Of a stretch of 64,000 bases of DNA, positions 54,156 to 64,000 are shown one piece after another (position 1 is the first letter of the stretch; every line of letters begins with the position of its first letter). Both the position numbers and the translations under genes were made by a program. The stretch is from positions 1 through 64,000 of the forward strand of contig NZ_JAKRNK010000013.1 of assembly GCF_022346885.1 (NCBI RefSeq), given 5' to 3'. The notes under the pieces were generated by a model. That model ran no database searches, was not told where the DNA came from, and saw only the letters and a program-made list of their open reading frames with translations. This stretch comes from Paenibacillus sp. ACRRX (GTDB lineage: Bacteria > Bacillota > Bacilli > Paenibacillales > Paenibacillaceae).

Positions 54156-55835
54156 ATGAGTAACGGTGTAATTGAACAGATGAATGCTGCGGTAAAGATG
54201 GCAATCGAGGAGTCTATATTAAAGTCAGGTATAGTGACGCGGGACGAATTGCCTGCCTTTGTTATCGAGGTGCCGAAGGATAAGACACATGGAGATTTGG
54301 CCACTAACGTGGCGATGCAATTGACACGTATCGCGAAGCGTAACCCTCGTCAGATTGCGGAAGCTATCATTGAGAATTTGGATAAGGCTTCTGCATCCAT
54401 CCAAAGTGCAGAGATTGCTGGTCCGGGCTTTATTAATTTCCGTGTAGATAAAAGTTATTTGTATGGCGTCGTGGGTGAAGTGGCCGCACAAGGTGCGGAT
54501 TACGGCCGCAGCAATTCTGGTGAGGGTCAAAAGGTGCAAATGGAATTTGTCAGCGCGAACCCAACGGGAAGTCTTCATCTTGGACATGCACGTGGCGCGG
54601 CAGTAGGAGATGCGTTATGTAATGTGTTGGACTTTGCCGGTTACGAAGTAACGCGCGAATACTATATTAATGATGCCGGCAATCAAGTTATGAATCTCGC
54701 TTATTCAATAGAGGCTCGTTACAAGCAGGCGCTCGGTCAGGATGCTGAGATGCCGGAAGATGGATATCATGGCGAAGATATTAAGGGCTTTGCGCAGGAA
54801 TTGGTAGCTCAAGAAGGAGAACGCCTGCTTCAGCTATCGGACGATGAGCGGATTAAATTTTTCCGTACTTACGGCTTGAATAAGGAGCTTGATAAGATCA
54901 AGCGTGACTTAGGTCGATTTAATGTTCAATTTAATTCATGGTTTAGTGAAACTTCTTTGTACGAAAATGGCGAGGTTATCAAAGCACTCGAAGCACTTAA
55001 AGAAGGCGGAAAAGTCTTCGAAGAAGAGGGAGCAACGTGGCTGCGTACAACGGACTTCGGCGACGACAAAGATCGCGTGCTCGTGAAAAATGACGGATCT
55101 TATACGTATTTGACGCCTGACGTAGCTTATCACCGTGATAAATACGCGCGTGGTTACGATCGTATGATTAACATTTGGGGTGCAGACCACCACGGCTATA
55201 TTCCGCGGATGAAAGCGGCTATGGAGGCCCTCGGCAATGATTCGAACAAGCTAGTAGTACTGATTGCTCAGATGGTCAGTCTGTTCCAGGGCGGCGAGAA
55301 AGTGAAAATGTCCAAGCGTACTGGTAAAGCTGTGACGATGGAAGATCTCATGGATGAAGTAGGCGTGGACGCAATCCGTTATTTCTTTACGATGCGCTCA
55401 ATGGATTCACACCTTGATTTTGATATGGATTTGGCTGTATCTACTTCGAATGAGAATCCGGTGTTCTACGTGCAATATGCGCATGCACGCGCATGCAGCA
55501 TTTTCCGTCAGGCCGAGGAGCAGCAAGTAGTTGTGAAGCCGCTTAGCGAGGTGAACCTCACTGCCTTGACGACAGAACATGAATTTGCTTTGCTCCGCAA
55601 GATGGGGGAACTGCCGGATGAAGTAGACGTTGCTGCACGTGAATATGCTCCGCATCGCTTGATTCGTTATGTATACGAGCTAGCTTCGCTGTTCCACAGC
55701 TACTACAAAGCAGAACGCGTCATCACGGAAGACGCGGAACAGACACAAGCGCGTCTTGCGTTGCTGGGTGCTGTTCGCACGGTGCTGGCGAACGTGCTGC
55801 GTTTGGTCGGCGTATCTGCGCCGGATCGTATGTAA
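54156..55835 (+). CDS. argS: Arginyl-tRNA synthetase
   Basis: Class I synthetase. N-terminal Add1 domain at about 5-95, HIGH motif form HLGHARG in [15 protein letters not shown], a KMSKR at [12 protein letters not shown] and a C-terminal DALR anticodon domain ([14 protein letters not shown]). ATG 54156 lies 9 nt after AGGAGG; the TTG at 54138 in frame is upstream of the SD and rejected. 559 residues. Confidence 0.97.
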   Translation: MSNGVIEQMNAAVKMAIEESILKSGIVTRDELPAFVIEVPKDKTHGDLATNVAMQLTRIAKRNPRQIAEAIIENLDKASASIQSAEIAGPGFINFRVDKSYLYGVVGEVAAQGADYGRSNSGEGQKVQMEFVSANPTGSLHLGHARGAAVGDALCNVLDFAGYEVTREYYINDAGNQVMNLAYSIEARYKQALGQDAEMPEDGYHGEDIKGFAQELVAQEGERLLQLSDDERIKFFRTYGLNKELDKIKRDLGRFNVQFNSWFSETSLYENGEVIKALEALKEGGKVFEEEGATWLRTTDFGDDKDRVLVKNDGSYTYLTPDVAYHRDKYARGYDRMINIWGADHHGYIPRMKAAMEALGNDSNKLVVLIAQMVSLFQGGEKVKMSKRTGKAVTMEDLMDEVGVDAIRYFFTMRSMDSHLDFDMDLAVSTSNENPVFYVQYAHARACSIFRQAEEQQVVVKPLSEVNLTALTTEHEFALLRKMGELPDEVDVAAREYAPHRLIRYVYELASLFHSYYKAERVITEDAEQTQARLALLGAVRTVLANVLRLVGVSAPDRM

Positions 55836-55840
55836 TTGAA

Positions 55841-55890
55841 CAGTACACAAGGCCCTGTCTCAGATAAGAGACGGGGCCTTTATGTACTGT
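55841..55890 (+). terminator. argS terminator
   Basis: AAGGCCCTGTCTC (55849-55861) / GAGACGGGGCCTT (55868-55880), extended by CAGTACA/TGTACTG. It may act on both strands because the next gene is convergent. Confidence 0.78.
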
Positions 55891-56000
55891 TCAAGTGTTA
55901 CAGACATCATGAGGTGTGCACATCTGAGATTCACTGCCCCACAAAATGTCGTTACTTTTGGTTTAATGTTGGTTATTGTCTTGTTGCAGTATCGCCTATT

Positions 56001-57236
56001 TTATACATTCGCCTCTCGTAGAAGACGAGCAATGTCAATCTCCCCCGCGATACGGAGGGCATTCTGCCTATTCGTACGGGAACGGGTCGGATTAGCGGTA
56101 CGCTTTAGCAGTACTTTAATCTCATTAGGCTTTAATCCTGGTTTTATCGCCAGCAGAAGCGCAATGGCACCGCTGACGTGTGAGGTTGCCATAGAGGTAC
56201 CGCTCATTTCATGGTATTTGCCTTTTAGCCATGCAGACACAATCTTTTCGCCAGGCGCGTATATATCTACAAAGCTGCCACGATTGCTAAAGGGTGCAAT
56301 ATGTCGATTACGGTCGGTTGCGCCTACCGATATTGTCTGACTGTAACGTGCAGGGTAATCGATTGATTTACGCTTCGAATCGTTGCCGGATGAAGCAACA
56401 ATCGTAACCCCTGCGTTATAGGCATTTGTGACGGATTGCAGCAGCGATTTGCTGCGCGACTTCATGCCAAAGCTCATGTTGATCACTTGTACTTTGTTGC
56501 GGACACACCAATCAATACCTGCAACGATATCAGATACGTATGCCGATCCGTTTATATCGAAGGCTTTGACCGGATGTATGAGCGCGCGCGGCGCAATGCC
56601 AATGATACCGTACATTTGGTTGGAAGCGGCGATTGTGCCAGCAATATGCGTGCCATGCCCATTGTCGTCTCGAGGAGGCAGGCCACGATGCACCAGATTA
56701 ATACCAGACAGCAGCGAATGACGAAGGTCGGGGTGCTTGTAGTCCGCGCCTGTATCAATAACACCAATAAGAACACGGTGTCCTGTTGTGGAGCTCCAAG
56801 CCTGGGGGGCTTTGACCTGGCGTACTCCCCAAGGAATGCCGCGTTCCCAAGATACCGGCTTATGGGAAGCGGCATGCATGTTAATTCGGATATCTTCTTC
56901 TACGAACAATTCACGTTCGTATGACGCCCATTTCTCTTGTGATTGAGTCGGAAGCATGCAGCGAAAGCCGGTCAGCAGCGGTTCATCACGGACTTGAGCA
57001 AGCAGCGGCTCATCTAATGAAGTGATACGCAGCCCTTCGCGGCATTGTTCATAGAGGTGGCGCTCCTGAAAGCGAATGAGATGTGGGCATGTGTCTTGTC
57101 CGTCAGAAGAGAGCTCTTGCAGCAATAGCTGGAGAAAGGCAGATACATCCAATGTGGAGTCCCCTCCCGACAGTTCCTTGTGCAGTATCGTATGCGTACA
57201 CGATGAGGGTGGACTGGTATAGCAGCCTTTTTTCAT
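56001..57236 (-). CDS. S8 subtilisin-like serine protease without signal peptide
   Basis: Catalytic triad D161 (GVIDTGAD), H194 (NGHGTHIAGT) and S348 (SGTSMATSHVSGA), with N282-region SSGNDS oxyanion loop. 411 residues. The N-terminal 130 residues lack a secretory signal and an I9 prodomain pattern is not clear. They contain five cysteines (C5, C13, C50, C65, C93), unusual for subtilases. ATG 57236 has no good SD, so the start is uncertain. Possibly an intracellular or spore-compartment protease. Confidence 0.87.
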   Translation of the reverse strand: MKKGCYTSPPSSCTHTILHKELSGGDSTLDVSAFLQLLLQELSSDGQDTCPHLIRFQERHLYEQCREGLRITSLDEPLLAQVRDEPLLTGFRCMLPTQSQEKWASYERELFVEEDIRINMHAASHKPVSWERGIPWGVRQVKAPQAWSSTTGHRVLIGVIDTGADYKHPDLRHSLLSGINLVHRGLPPRDDNGHGTHIAGTIAASNQMYGIIGIAPRALIHPVKAFDINGSAYVSDIVAGIDWCVRNKVQVINMSFGMKSRSKSLLQSVTNAYNAGVTIVASSGNDSKRKSIDYPARYSQTISVGATDRNRHIAPFSNRGSFVDIYAPGEKIVSAWLKGKYHEMSGTSMATSHVSGAIALLLAIKPGLKPNEIKVLLKRTANPTRSRTNRQNALRIAGEIDIARLLREANV

Positions 57237-57540
57237 AAAGATAGGCCGTCTTCCGTGTCAAAGTGAGGGCGGATACATAATATGGAGTAGAGCCAGCGAA
57301 GGGCTCTGCACGCCATGGTCGAAGGCGTTGTACGTCTTCGATTGCGGATACAGTCGAACGCGGAGGAGGTCCCTTCGCGTTTCTTAATTTCTACATAAGG
57401 CGTAAATCAGGACTCAGGTTGGACAAGTGTGCGAAGAAAACTTGCATTTTATCGGCAAATCGGTTTTACTTATGTGTGAACATGGATATGTTTGTAGATA
57501 AACATGCCGTAAATGAACACTTGTGAGAGGATGTGTAAGT
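57237..57540. other. Divergent gap between subtilase and rpoE
   Basis: No gene seen. A hairpin AGAGCC/GGCTCT lies at 57289-57307. An 8-nt segment inside it (GCGAAGGG) is complementary to CCCTTCGC at 57371-57378, so alternative pairing is possible. Promoters for either gene are not obvious. Confidence 0.4.
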
Positions 57541-58095
57541 ATGAGCACACCGTTGGATTTGAAGCTAGATCCTGACAAAGTGCATGAAATGCCGATGGTG
57601 GATTTAGCTTTTATGATATTGAAAGCAGCCAACACGCCTTTCTACTACCGCGATCTAATGAATGAAGTTGCGAAGCTCCGCGGTCTTTCGGAGGAGCAGA
57701 TTCTGGATGTTATCGCTCAGTTATATACGGAAATTAATATTGATGGCCGTTTCGCTTGCGTAGGAAGCAACATGTGGGGCCTGAAGCGTTGGTATCCGGT
57801 GGACCGCTCTGAAGAAGCGTTGGCGGGTGGTGCGAAGCGTCCGCGTATCATCAATGATGATGACGACGAAGATGAGGATATCTACGTGGAAGAAGACGAC
57901 ACGTACAGTGGCGATGAAGACTTCGACTACACGGACGAGGATAGTGAAGAAGAAGAACTGTACGTTGATGAAGACGAAGCTGAAGTGGATGAAGAAGAAG
58001 AAGGCATCTTGGAAGATGAAGAGCTGGATGAAGAAGAATCCGACGAAGATGAGTCCGAAGATGAATATGAAGATGGAGACGAAGCAGAGCGTTAA
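57541..58095 (+). CDS. rpoE: RNA polymerase delta subunit
   Basis: Gram-positive delta factor that reduces non-specific RNA polymerase binding and aids recycling. Structured N-terminal HARE-HTH domain at about 1-90 (MVDLAFMILKAANTPFYYRDLM, split here by family knowledge into helices 1-2), then a long Asp/Glu tail of roughly 75 residues. ATG 57541 follows GAGAGG by 10 nt. 184 residues. pyrG is next, as in Bacillus. Confidence 0.95.
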   Translation: MSTPLDLKLDPDKVHEMPMVDLAFMILKAANTPFYYRDLMNEVAKLRGLSEEQILDVIAQLYTEINIDGRFACVGSNMWGLKRWYPVDRSEEALAGGAKRPRIINDDDDEDEDIYVEEDDTYSGDEDFDYTDEDSEEEELYVDEDEAEVDEEEEGILEDEELDEEESDEDESEDEYEDGDEAER

Positions 58096-58303
58096 GCTCC
58101 TTTGTTTGCAGCTCAATAAGTGCCGTCTGTTCCGGTATGTCATGACATGCGGAGTCAGGCGGTATTTATTTTGTTAAGGGGCACCTTGTGCCATGATCCG
58201 ATAGAAATTATGCTCTTTTTAGCAGAAGCGAGGGCTCCTCACATGAGATGAAAGGGGTCTTTTGCGTCGTCAAATGCTTCCAATTTTAATGAGCCTTAAT
58301 TCC

Positions 58304-58416
58304 TTGACATGGGACAACTGAACAGTTAAACTAGCATATGGGCTTTGGATTTGTAGTTAATTAAATAATAGAGTTATTCGAAAGTGCCCCGTGACTACGG
58401 GAGTCACTTTTTTGTT
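58304..58416 (+). promoter_or_regulatory. pyrG promoter and CTP-sensing attenuator leader
   Basis: TTGACA (58304-58309), 17 nt, TAAACT (58327-58332), then GGGCTTT at 58340, 7 nt after the -10, as the likely start. A terminator hairpin follows at 58381-58410 (AAAGTG..CCCGT / ACGGG..CACTTT) with a T-run, 195 nt before the gene. In B. subtilis, pyrG RNA starting GGGC gains extra G residues when CTP is low, and these pair with the C-rich terminator strand to allow read-through. The same parts are present. A further hairpin at about 58116-58172 likely ends rpoE. The remaining leader is uninformative. Confidence 0.8.
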
Positions 58417-58541
58417 TTTTTAAGGTATTGATTTGTGGAAATGAGGCAGTTGAAGCGCAATTATAATCGTTTTTAATTCGCATCAATTTTTCGCCTGCAA
58501 ATGGGTTACGATATCATTATGCAATTCACCATCGAACCTGA

Positions 58542-60206
<1,665 letters not shown>

Positions 60207-60240
60207 TATACCTATAATGAGATACGGTTTATAAATAAAG

Positions 60241-60271
60241 AGCACCTCTCTTAGAAGAGGTGCTTTTTTTA
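60241..60271 (+). terminator. pyrG terminator
   Basis: AGCACCTCT / AGAGGTGCT stem followed by seven T. Confidence 0.9.
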
Positions 60272-60324
60272 TGTATGGACATTACCTCATTTTCCAAAGT
60301 CTTTCATTAGATTTCCTGCCATAA

Positions 60325-60351
60325 GGAGGAATTTTATTAATTAACGCGAAT
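60325..60351 (+). promoter_or_regulatory. SigH-type promoter of spo0F
   Basis: GGAGGAATT (60325-60333), 11 nt, CGCGAAT (60345-60351). This fits the SigH consensus RnAGGAwWW-N11/12-RnnGAAT with one mismatch (C for R). It lies about 120 nt before spo0F, which is SigH-dependent in B. subtilis. No clear Spo0A box was seen. Confidence 0.7.
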
Positions 60352-60470
60352 AATTTAGGGATGCGGCTCCAAAATTTATTATTTTTTCAGGAGACCAACT
60401 TATATTGGTGAGGCGAGATAGTGATTGCTCACAACTGCTCGCTTGTGATACATGGTGGGAGGGGTACCAG

Positions 60471-60863
60471 TTGGATAAGAAGAAAGTGTTGATCGTGGAT
60501 GACCAGAACGGTATTCGTGTTCTTCTCATGGAAGTATTCAGCAGTGAAGGGTATACGACGTATCAAGCTTCGAATGGCAAGATTGCTCTCGAAATCGTGC
60601 GGGATGAGGTACCTGACATTGTGCTGCTTGATATGAAGATTCCAGGAATGGACGGATTGGAAATTTTAAAACAGATTAAGCAGATGAAGCCCCATATGAA
60701 CGTCATTATGATGACGGCTTATGGCGAGTTGGACATGATTAAGGAAGCGACTGACCTAGGCGCTTTAATGCATTTTACGAAACCGTTTGACATTGATGAA
60801 ATGAGAGTAGCTGTTAATATGACGCTTGAAGGTTCGGCCCCCTCTATTACGCTGCCATCTTAA
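60471..60863 (+). CDS. spo0F: Sporulation phosphorelay response regulator Spo0F
   Basis: Single-domain receiver that passes phosphate from sporulation kinases to Spo0B. Acidic pocket D10-D11, phospho-acceptor D54 ([11 protein letters not shown]), T82 and K104 (FTKPFD). [10 protein letters not shown] and the length match B. subtilis Spo0F closely. TTG 60471 follows GGGAGGGG by 6 nt. 130 residues. No output domain. The orphan kinase at 10927 could be one of its phosphate donors, by inference. Confidence 0.94.
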   Translation: MDKKKVLIVDDQNGIRVLLMEVFSSEGYTTYQASNGKIALEIVRDEVPDIVLLDMKIPGMDGLEILKQIKQMKPHMNVIMMTAYGELDMIKEATDLGALMHFTKPFDIDEMRVAVNMTLEGSAPSITLPS

Positions 60864-60948
60864 GATCACAAAGCGAGGGGATTTGCGCTGCTGCTCAGCA
60901 GGCCGTAAAGATCACATATCATTCACATTTGTATCTGATTTACCGATA

Positions 60949-60973
60949 GCTGGGCATAGCCCGGCTTCTTTGT
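60949..60973 (+). terminator. spo0F terminator
   Basis: AGCTGGGC / GCCCGGCT stem with a 3-nt loop and a short T-rich stretch, 85 nt after the stop. Confidence 0.6.
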
Positions 60974-61068
60974 CTGCCGTTCAATATACCCGCTAATGGC
61001 GGTCATTGTCGATAAATTAGGACTAAAGTCGGTTGTCAAGAGGTTGTATACTTTTCCGCGGGTAATTG

Positions 61069-61077
61069 TGGTATAAT
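61069..61077 (+). promoter_or_regulatory. fba extended -10 promoter
   Basis: TGGTATAAT is an extended -10 with perfect TATAAT, 74 nt before the fba start. No canonical -35 at the right distance; TTGTCA lies too far upstream (61033). Confidence 0.6.
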
Positions 61078-61150
61078 AACGTGGTACAAGATGTCGGCTA
61101 CATCAAGAGAGACAGACGACGAACAGAACCTTTATAGGAGGATGGAAACC

Positions 61151-62005
61151 ATGCCATTAGTTTCGATGAATGAATTCCTGCCTAAAGCGAAAGCAAACAA
61201 ATTTGCGGTAGGACAGTTTAACATCAACAACTTGGAGTTTGTACAAGCCATTACTGAAGCAGGAATGGAAGAGAACTCTCCACTCATTTTCGGTGTATCT
61301 GAGGGTGCATTGCGTTATATGGGTATGGAGTATACTGTAGCAATGGCGAAAGCAGCGGCTAAGAAATCCGGCTTGCCAATCGCTTTGCACCTTGACCATG
61401 GATCTACATTTGAAGTGGCTATGGCTTGTATCCGTGCGGGCTTCTCATCCGTTATGTTTGACGGTTCCCACCACGCTTACGAAGATAACATTCGTTTGAC
61501 AAAAGAAGTTGTACGAGCTGCTCATGCAATGGGCGTATCCGTTGAGGGTGAGCTGGGTACAATCGGTGGCACAGAAGATGACCTGACTGTTGATGAGGAA
61601 GCAGCTACCTTGGCTAAACCAGAAGAAGCTATTCGCTTCTACGAAGAAACAGGCGTTGACGCTATGGCAATCGCAGTTGGTACGGCACATGGTATGTACA
61701 AAGGCGAGCCTAAGCTTCACTATGATATCATCGAAGCAGTAGCAAGCAAAATTCCAGTTCCAGTTGTATTGCATGGTGGTTCCGGCGTACCGGACGATTC
61801 CATCAAAAAAGCAATTGCAGCAGGTGCAGGCAAAATCAACGTGAACACGGAGAACCAAGTTGCGGCTACAGCAGCAATTCGTGCAGCATTGGCGAAAGAT
61901 GCTGAGATCATCGATCCTCGCAAATACTTGACTCCTGCTCGCAGCGCAATGGTTGAAGTTGTTCGCGGCAAAATCCGTTTGTTCGGAAGCAGCAACCAAG
62001 CTTAA
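61151..62005 (+). CDS. fba: Class II fructose-bisphosphate aldolase
   Basis: Zinc-dependent aldolase of glycolysis. D82 and zinc ligand H83 (ALHLDHGS), further zinc His in GTAHGMYKG and VLHGGSGVP, and the phosphate loop NVNTEN. 284 residues, FbaA length. ATG 61151 is 9 nt after AGGAGG; ATG 61142 directly abuts the site. Gene order spo0F-fba-murA-rho matches Bacillus except that no transaldolase gene lies between. Confidence 0.96.
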   Translation: MPLVSMNEFLPKAKANKFAVGQFNINNLEFVQAITEAGMEENSPLIFGVSEGALRYMGMEYTVAMAKAAAKKSGLPIALHLDHGSTFEVAMACIRAGFSSVMFDGSHHAYEDNIRLTKEVVRAAHAMGVSVEGELGTIGGTEDDLTVDEEAATLAKPEEAIRFYEETGVDAMAIAVGTAHGMYKGEPKLHYDIIEAVASKIPVPVVLHGGSGVPDDSIKKAIAAGAGKINVNTENQVAATAAIRAALAKDAEIIDPRKYLTPARSAMVEVVRGKIRLFGSSNQA

Positions 62006-62039
62006 GAAGCGATATGGCATTCGCATTTTGACGAATGAT

Positions 62040-62080
62040 GGGAATAACGCCGGTTTTATCCGGTGTTCTTCCCTTTTTTG
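62040..62080 (+). terminator. fba terminator
   Basis: GGGAATAACGCCGG (62040-62053) pairs with CCGGTGTTCTTCCC (62060-62073) with one mismatch, followed by TTTTTT. Confidence 0.88.
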
Positions 62081-62205
62081 CAGTTTAGGACTCCCTACAG
62101 TTACGTAAGTCTTGTCATAGAATCGTCCCCAAATAGATATAGAGTAGCTAGTTCATCACGACATAGACATGGCACCACAGATAAATATGGGAAAGCATAT
62201 CGTTT

Positions 62206-62248
62206 TCGCACCGTATAATTTAGGAATTTCGTGCGATATTCCTTTTTT
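62206..62248 (+). promoter_or_regulatory. Overlapping hairpins in murA2 leader
   Basis: TCGCAC/GTGCGA (62206-62211, 62231-62236) and AGGAAT/ATTCCT (62222-62227, 62238-62243) cannot both form because each arm lies in the other's loop. The second is followed by TTTTTT. This could be a small attenuator 145 nt before murA2. The stems are short. The rest of 62081-62390 shows nothing. Confidence 0.4.
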
Positions 62249-62390
62249 AAGCAGGGAAATGAAGGTATCTGTTTGAATACTAAACAATTAGATGCTAAGA
62301 TGCACACAGATAGTTTATTTAGTCATGTATATTTTTTGGAAGCTGCGGTTTTGGACTTGAGGTACGTTGTAGGAGGAACGGAATAATAAT

Positions 62391-63644
62391 ATGGAAAAGT
62401 TAATGATTGCCGGCGGTCGTCCGCTGATTGGCACTGTGCAGATTAGTGGTGCCAAGAACAGTGCGGTAGCGCTAGTTCCTGCTGCTATTCTGGCAGAGAG
62501 CGAAGTTGTATTAGATAACCTGCCTGAGATTAACGATGTTGCTACGTATGCAGATATTATGACGGAGTTGGGCGGATATGTGGAGCGAGATGGTTCCACA
62601 ATGCGTATCGACCCTTCACGAATGATTTCTTTACCGATGCATAACGGTCTAGTAAAGAAGCTAAGAGCATCCTATTACTTGATGGGGGCGCTTCTTGGTC
62701 GCTTTGGAGAGGCTACGATCGGAATGCCTGGCGGCTGCAGCTTTGAGCCGCGTCCAATTGACCAACATATTAAGGGATTTGAAGCACTAGGGGCAACTGT
62801 AACCAACGATCACGGATCTGTGCACATTTCTGCAAAAGAGCTGCGCGGAGCCAAAATATATTTGGACGTTGCGAGTGTAGGCGCAACCATTAATATTATG
62901 CTGGCGGCTTCAAGAGCCAAAGGCTTAACGATTATCGAAAATGCGGCGAAAGAGCCTGAAATTATAGATGTGGCAACCTTGTTAAATGCAATGGGCGCCA
63001 AAATTAAAGGTGCAGGCACTGAATCCATTCGAATTGAAGGCGTTGACAGCCTGCATGGCTGCCGCCATTCCATTATACCTGACCGGATTCAAGCTGGAAC
63101 TTATATGATAGCTGCTGCGGCAACGCGGGGCAATCTGTTAATAGACAACGTCATTCCTAAGCATATGGAAGCTGTGACGGCAAAGCTGCTAGAGATGGGT
63201 GTAGAGGTTCAGGAGCTGGATGAATCCATTCGGGTCATTGGTAAACCTGAATATACGCAAGCTGATGTTAAGGCACTCATATATCCTGGTTTTGCAACTG
63301 ATCTGCAGTCCCCGATGGCGAGCTTACTTACGCAAGTCAATGGAGTAAGCATGCTGACGGATTATGTATATAGCAATAGATTTAAGTATGTGCCGGAGCT
63401 TGTCCGCATGGGGGCCAAGATTCGAGTAGAAGGTCGTTCTGCTCTGATTGAAGGATCAAGGCTTAATGCTGCCAAGGTTAGTGCAAGTGATCTGCGCGCT
63501 GGTGCGGCGTTAGTTATTGCCGGATTAACCGTAGAAGATGGCGTTACCGAAATTACAGGGGTAGAGTATATTGACCGCGGTTATGACCATTTAGTACCTA
63601 ATTTATTGCAATTAGGCGCTGAAGTGTGGAGACAGGCCGAATAG
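62391..63644 (+). CDS. murA: UDP-N-acetylglucosamine 1-carboxyvinyltransferase
   Basis: First committed step of peptidoglycan synthesis; transfers enolpyruvate from PEP to UDP-GlcNAc. EPSP-synthase-like inside-out barrel with K22 (SGAKNS), the loop Cys C116 ([15 protein letters not shown]) and R-rich active site. 417 residues. AGGAGG precedes ATG 62391. Its place between fba and rho corresponds to the second Bacillus copy (murAB/murZ), so another murA is expected elsewhere. The fosfomycin target cysteine is present. Confidence 0.95.
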   Translation: MEKLMIAGGRPLIGTVQISGAKNSAVALVPAAILAESEVVLDNLPEINDVATYADIMTELGGYVERDGSTMRIDPSRMISLPMHNGLVKKLRASYYLMGALLGRFGEATIGMPGGCSFEPRPIDQHIKGFEALGATVTNDHGSVHISAKELRGAKIYLDVASVGATINIMLAASRAKGLTIIENAAKEPEIIDVATLLNAMGAKIKGAGTESIRIEGVDSLHGCRHSIIPDRIQAGTYMIAAAATRGNLLIDNVIPKHMEAVTAKLLEMGVEVQELDESIRVIGKPEYTQADVKALIYPGFATDLQSPMASLLTQVNGVSMLTDYVYSNRFKYVPELVRMGAKIRVEGRSALIEGSRLNAAKVSASDLRAGAALVIAGLTVEDGVTEITGVEYIDRGYDHLVPNLLQLGAEVWRQAE

Positions 63645-63909
63645 ATTTAACCAAATTGGTCTAATATAAGTAGTAAACCTTCTTTCGAACGTACCCATCT
63701 GTCAAGAAAGTCCTAGATTGTATACCGCAATTTATGTTGATCTCGAGCCCTTTTCCCATCATGTTGATGGACCCTCTACTATTGTTCAACGTATATTTTA
63801 GTATTTTAATAACAGAAATAGGCGAACCATTCTTGGAATGGTTCATCAAGCTTAGTCGGTTTATTTCAGACATCAACGTTATTTCTCGAATAGAATAGGA
63901 GTTGTATTC

Positions 63910-64000
63910 ATGGATTTACAAATTTCCGATTTGGAAACAAAGAAGCTGACTGAGCTCTATAAGCTAGCCAAGCAGTTTCAAATTGCCGGTTACGGGCAAT
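63910..64000 (+). CDS. rho: Transcription termination factor Rho, N-terminal fragment
   Basis: The first 30 codons from ATG 63910 (AGGAG 8 nt upstream), with the window ending inside the gene. They read DLQISDLETKKLTELYKLAK, the Rho N-terminal domain, and follow murA as in Bacillus. The 265-bp gap before it has a small hairpin AACCATTC/GAATGGTT (63825-63843). Confidence 0.9.
   Translation, partial: MDLQISDLETKKLTELYKLAKQFQIAGYGQ

Noticed and set aside
57827..58177. Lys/Met/Thr-rich frame opposite the acidic tail of rpoE
   Set aside because: It is the shifted reading of the GAT/GAA repeats coding the delta-factor tail.

Overview
The window looks like a chromosomal segment of an endospore-forming Firmicute of the Paenibacillaceae, most likely Paenibacillus. 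Supporting features are the order 5S rRNA-guaB-dacA-pdxS-pdxT-serS-tRNA-Ser, a SspP-type spore protein, Spo0F, flagellar MotAB, Gram-positive ribosome binding sites with frequent GTG/TTG starts, lipobox lipoproteins, a ydaO-type c-di-AMP riboswitch and a B. subtilis-style pyrG leader. The first block corresponds to the region just right of oriC in Bacillus. The last block (ywhD ... pbpG-speE-speB ... ywiB-argS ... rpoE-pyrG-spo0F-fba-murA-rho) corresponds to genes that lie on the other side of oriC in B. subtilis.

Layout. 1-6.7 kb: end of an rRNA operon, GMP synthesis (guaB), D,D-carboxypeptidase (dacA), PLP synthase (pdxST), serS and tRNA-Ser(UGA). 6.8-10.6 kb: small genes including sspP, a YitT membrane protein, a lipoprotein and tadA. 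10.6-15.1 kb: a cluster of DnaA-box-like sites, a Cache/HAMP/PAS histidine kinase, and motAB behind a SigD-type promoter. 15.2-20.8 kb: accessory genes, namely a sulfurtransferase, an autoregulated-looking padR plus BtrH-like pair, a VOC protein with a helical tail, and a decayed HTH gene. 21-27.8 kb: marR and a complete opp-type peptide/nickel ABC operon. 28-32.9 kb: an iron/siderophore island with three Fur boxes, two AraC-type regulators and three FhuD-type binding domains. 33-37.4 kb: acetyltransferase and an ABC transporter plus two-component system of the YvfRSTU type.

37.7-43.7 kb: a secreted lysine-rich protein, a c-di-AMP-riboswitch-controlled NlpC/P60 hydrolase, a membrane-anchored M1 peptidase coupled to a polytopic membrane protein, YwhD and YwbE. 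43.9-49.1 kb: divergent TetR/MMPL pair and a class A PBP. 49.3-53.3 kb: spermidine synthase, agmatinase, a GH29 fucosidase with a cre site and a small membrane protein. 53.6-64 kb: ywiB-argS, an intracellular-type subtilase, rpoE, pyrG with a GGGC-initiating attenuator leader, spo0F with a SigH-type promoter, fba, murA2 and the first 30 codons of rho.

The most unusual object is the 663-codon frame at 28068-30059. It joins an AraC regulator, without a stop codon, to a siderophore-binding lipoprotein that still has its own promoter, Fur box, Shine-Dalgarno and signal peptide. Next to it is a true one-piece AraC-binding-protein fusion of the Btr type. Other strong points are the DnaA-box cluster before the kinase, the padR-BtrH pair with a perfect operator, and several leader RNAs and alternative-sigma promoters that can be read directly. 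All assignments come from reading the sequence; no database search was run.
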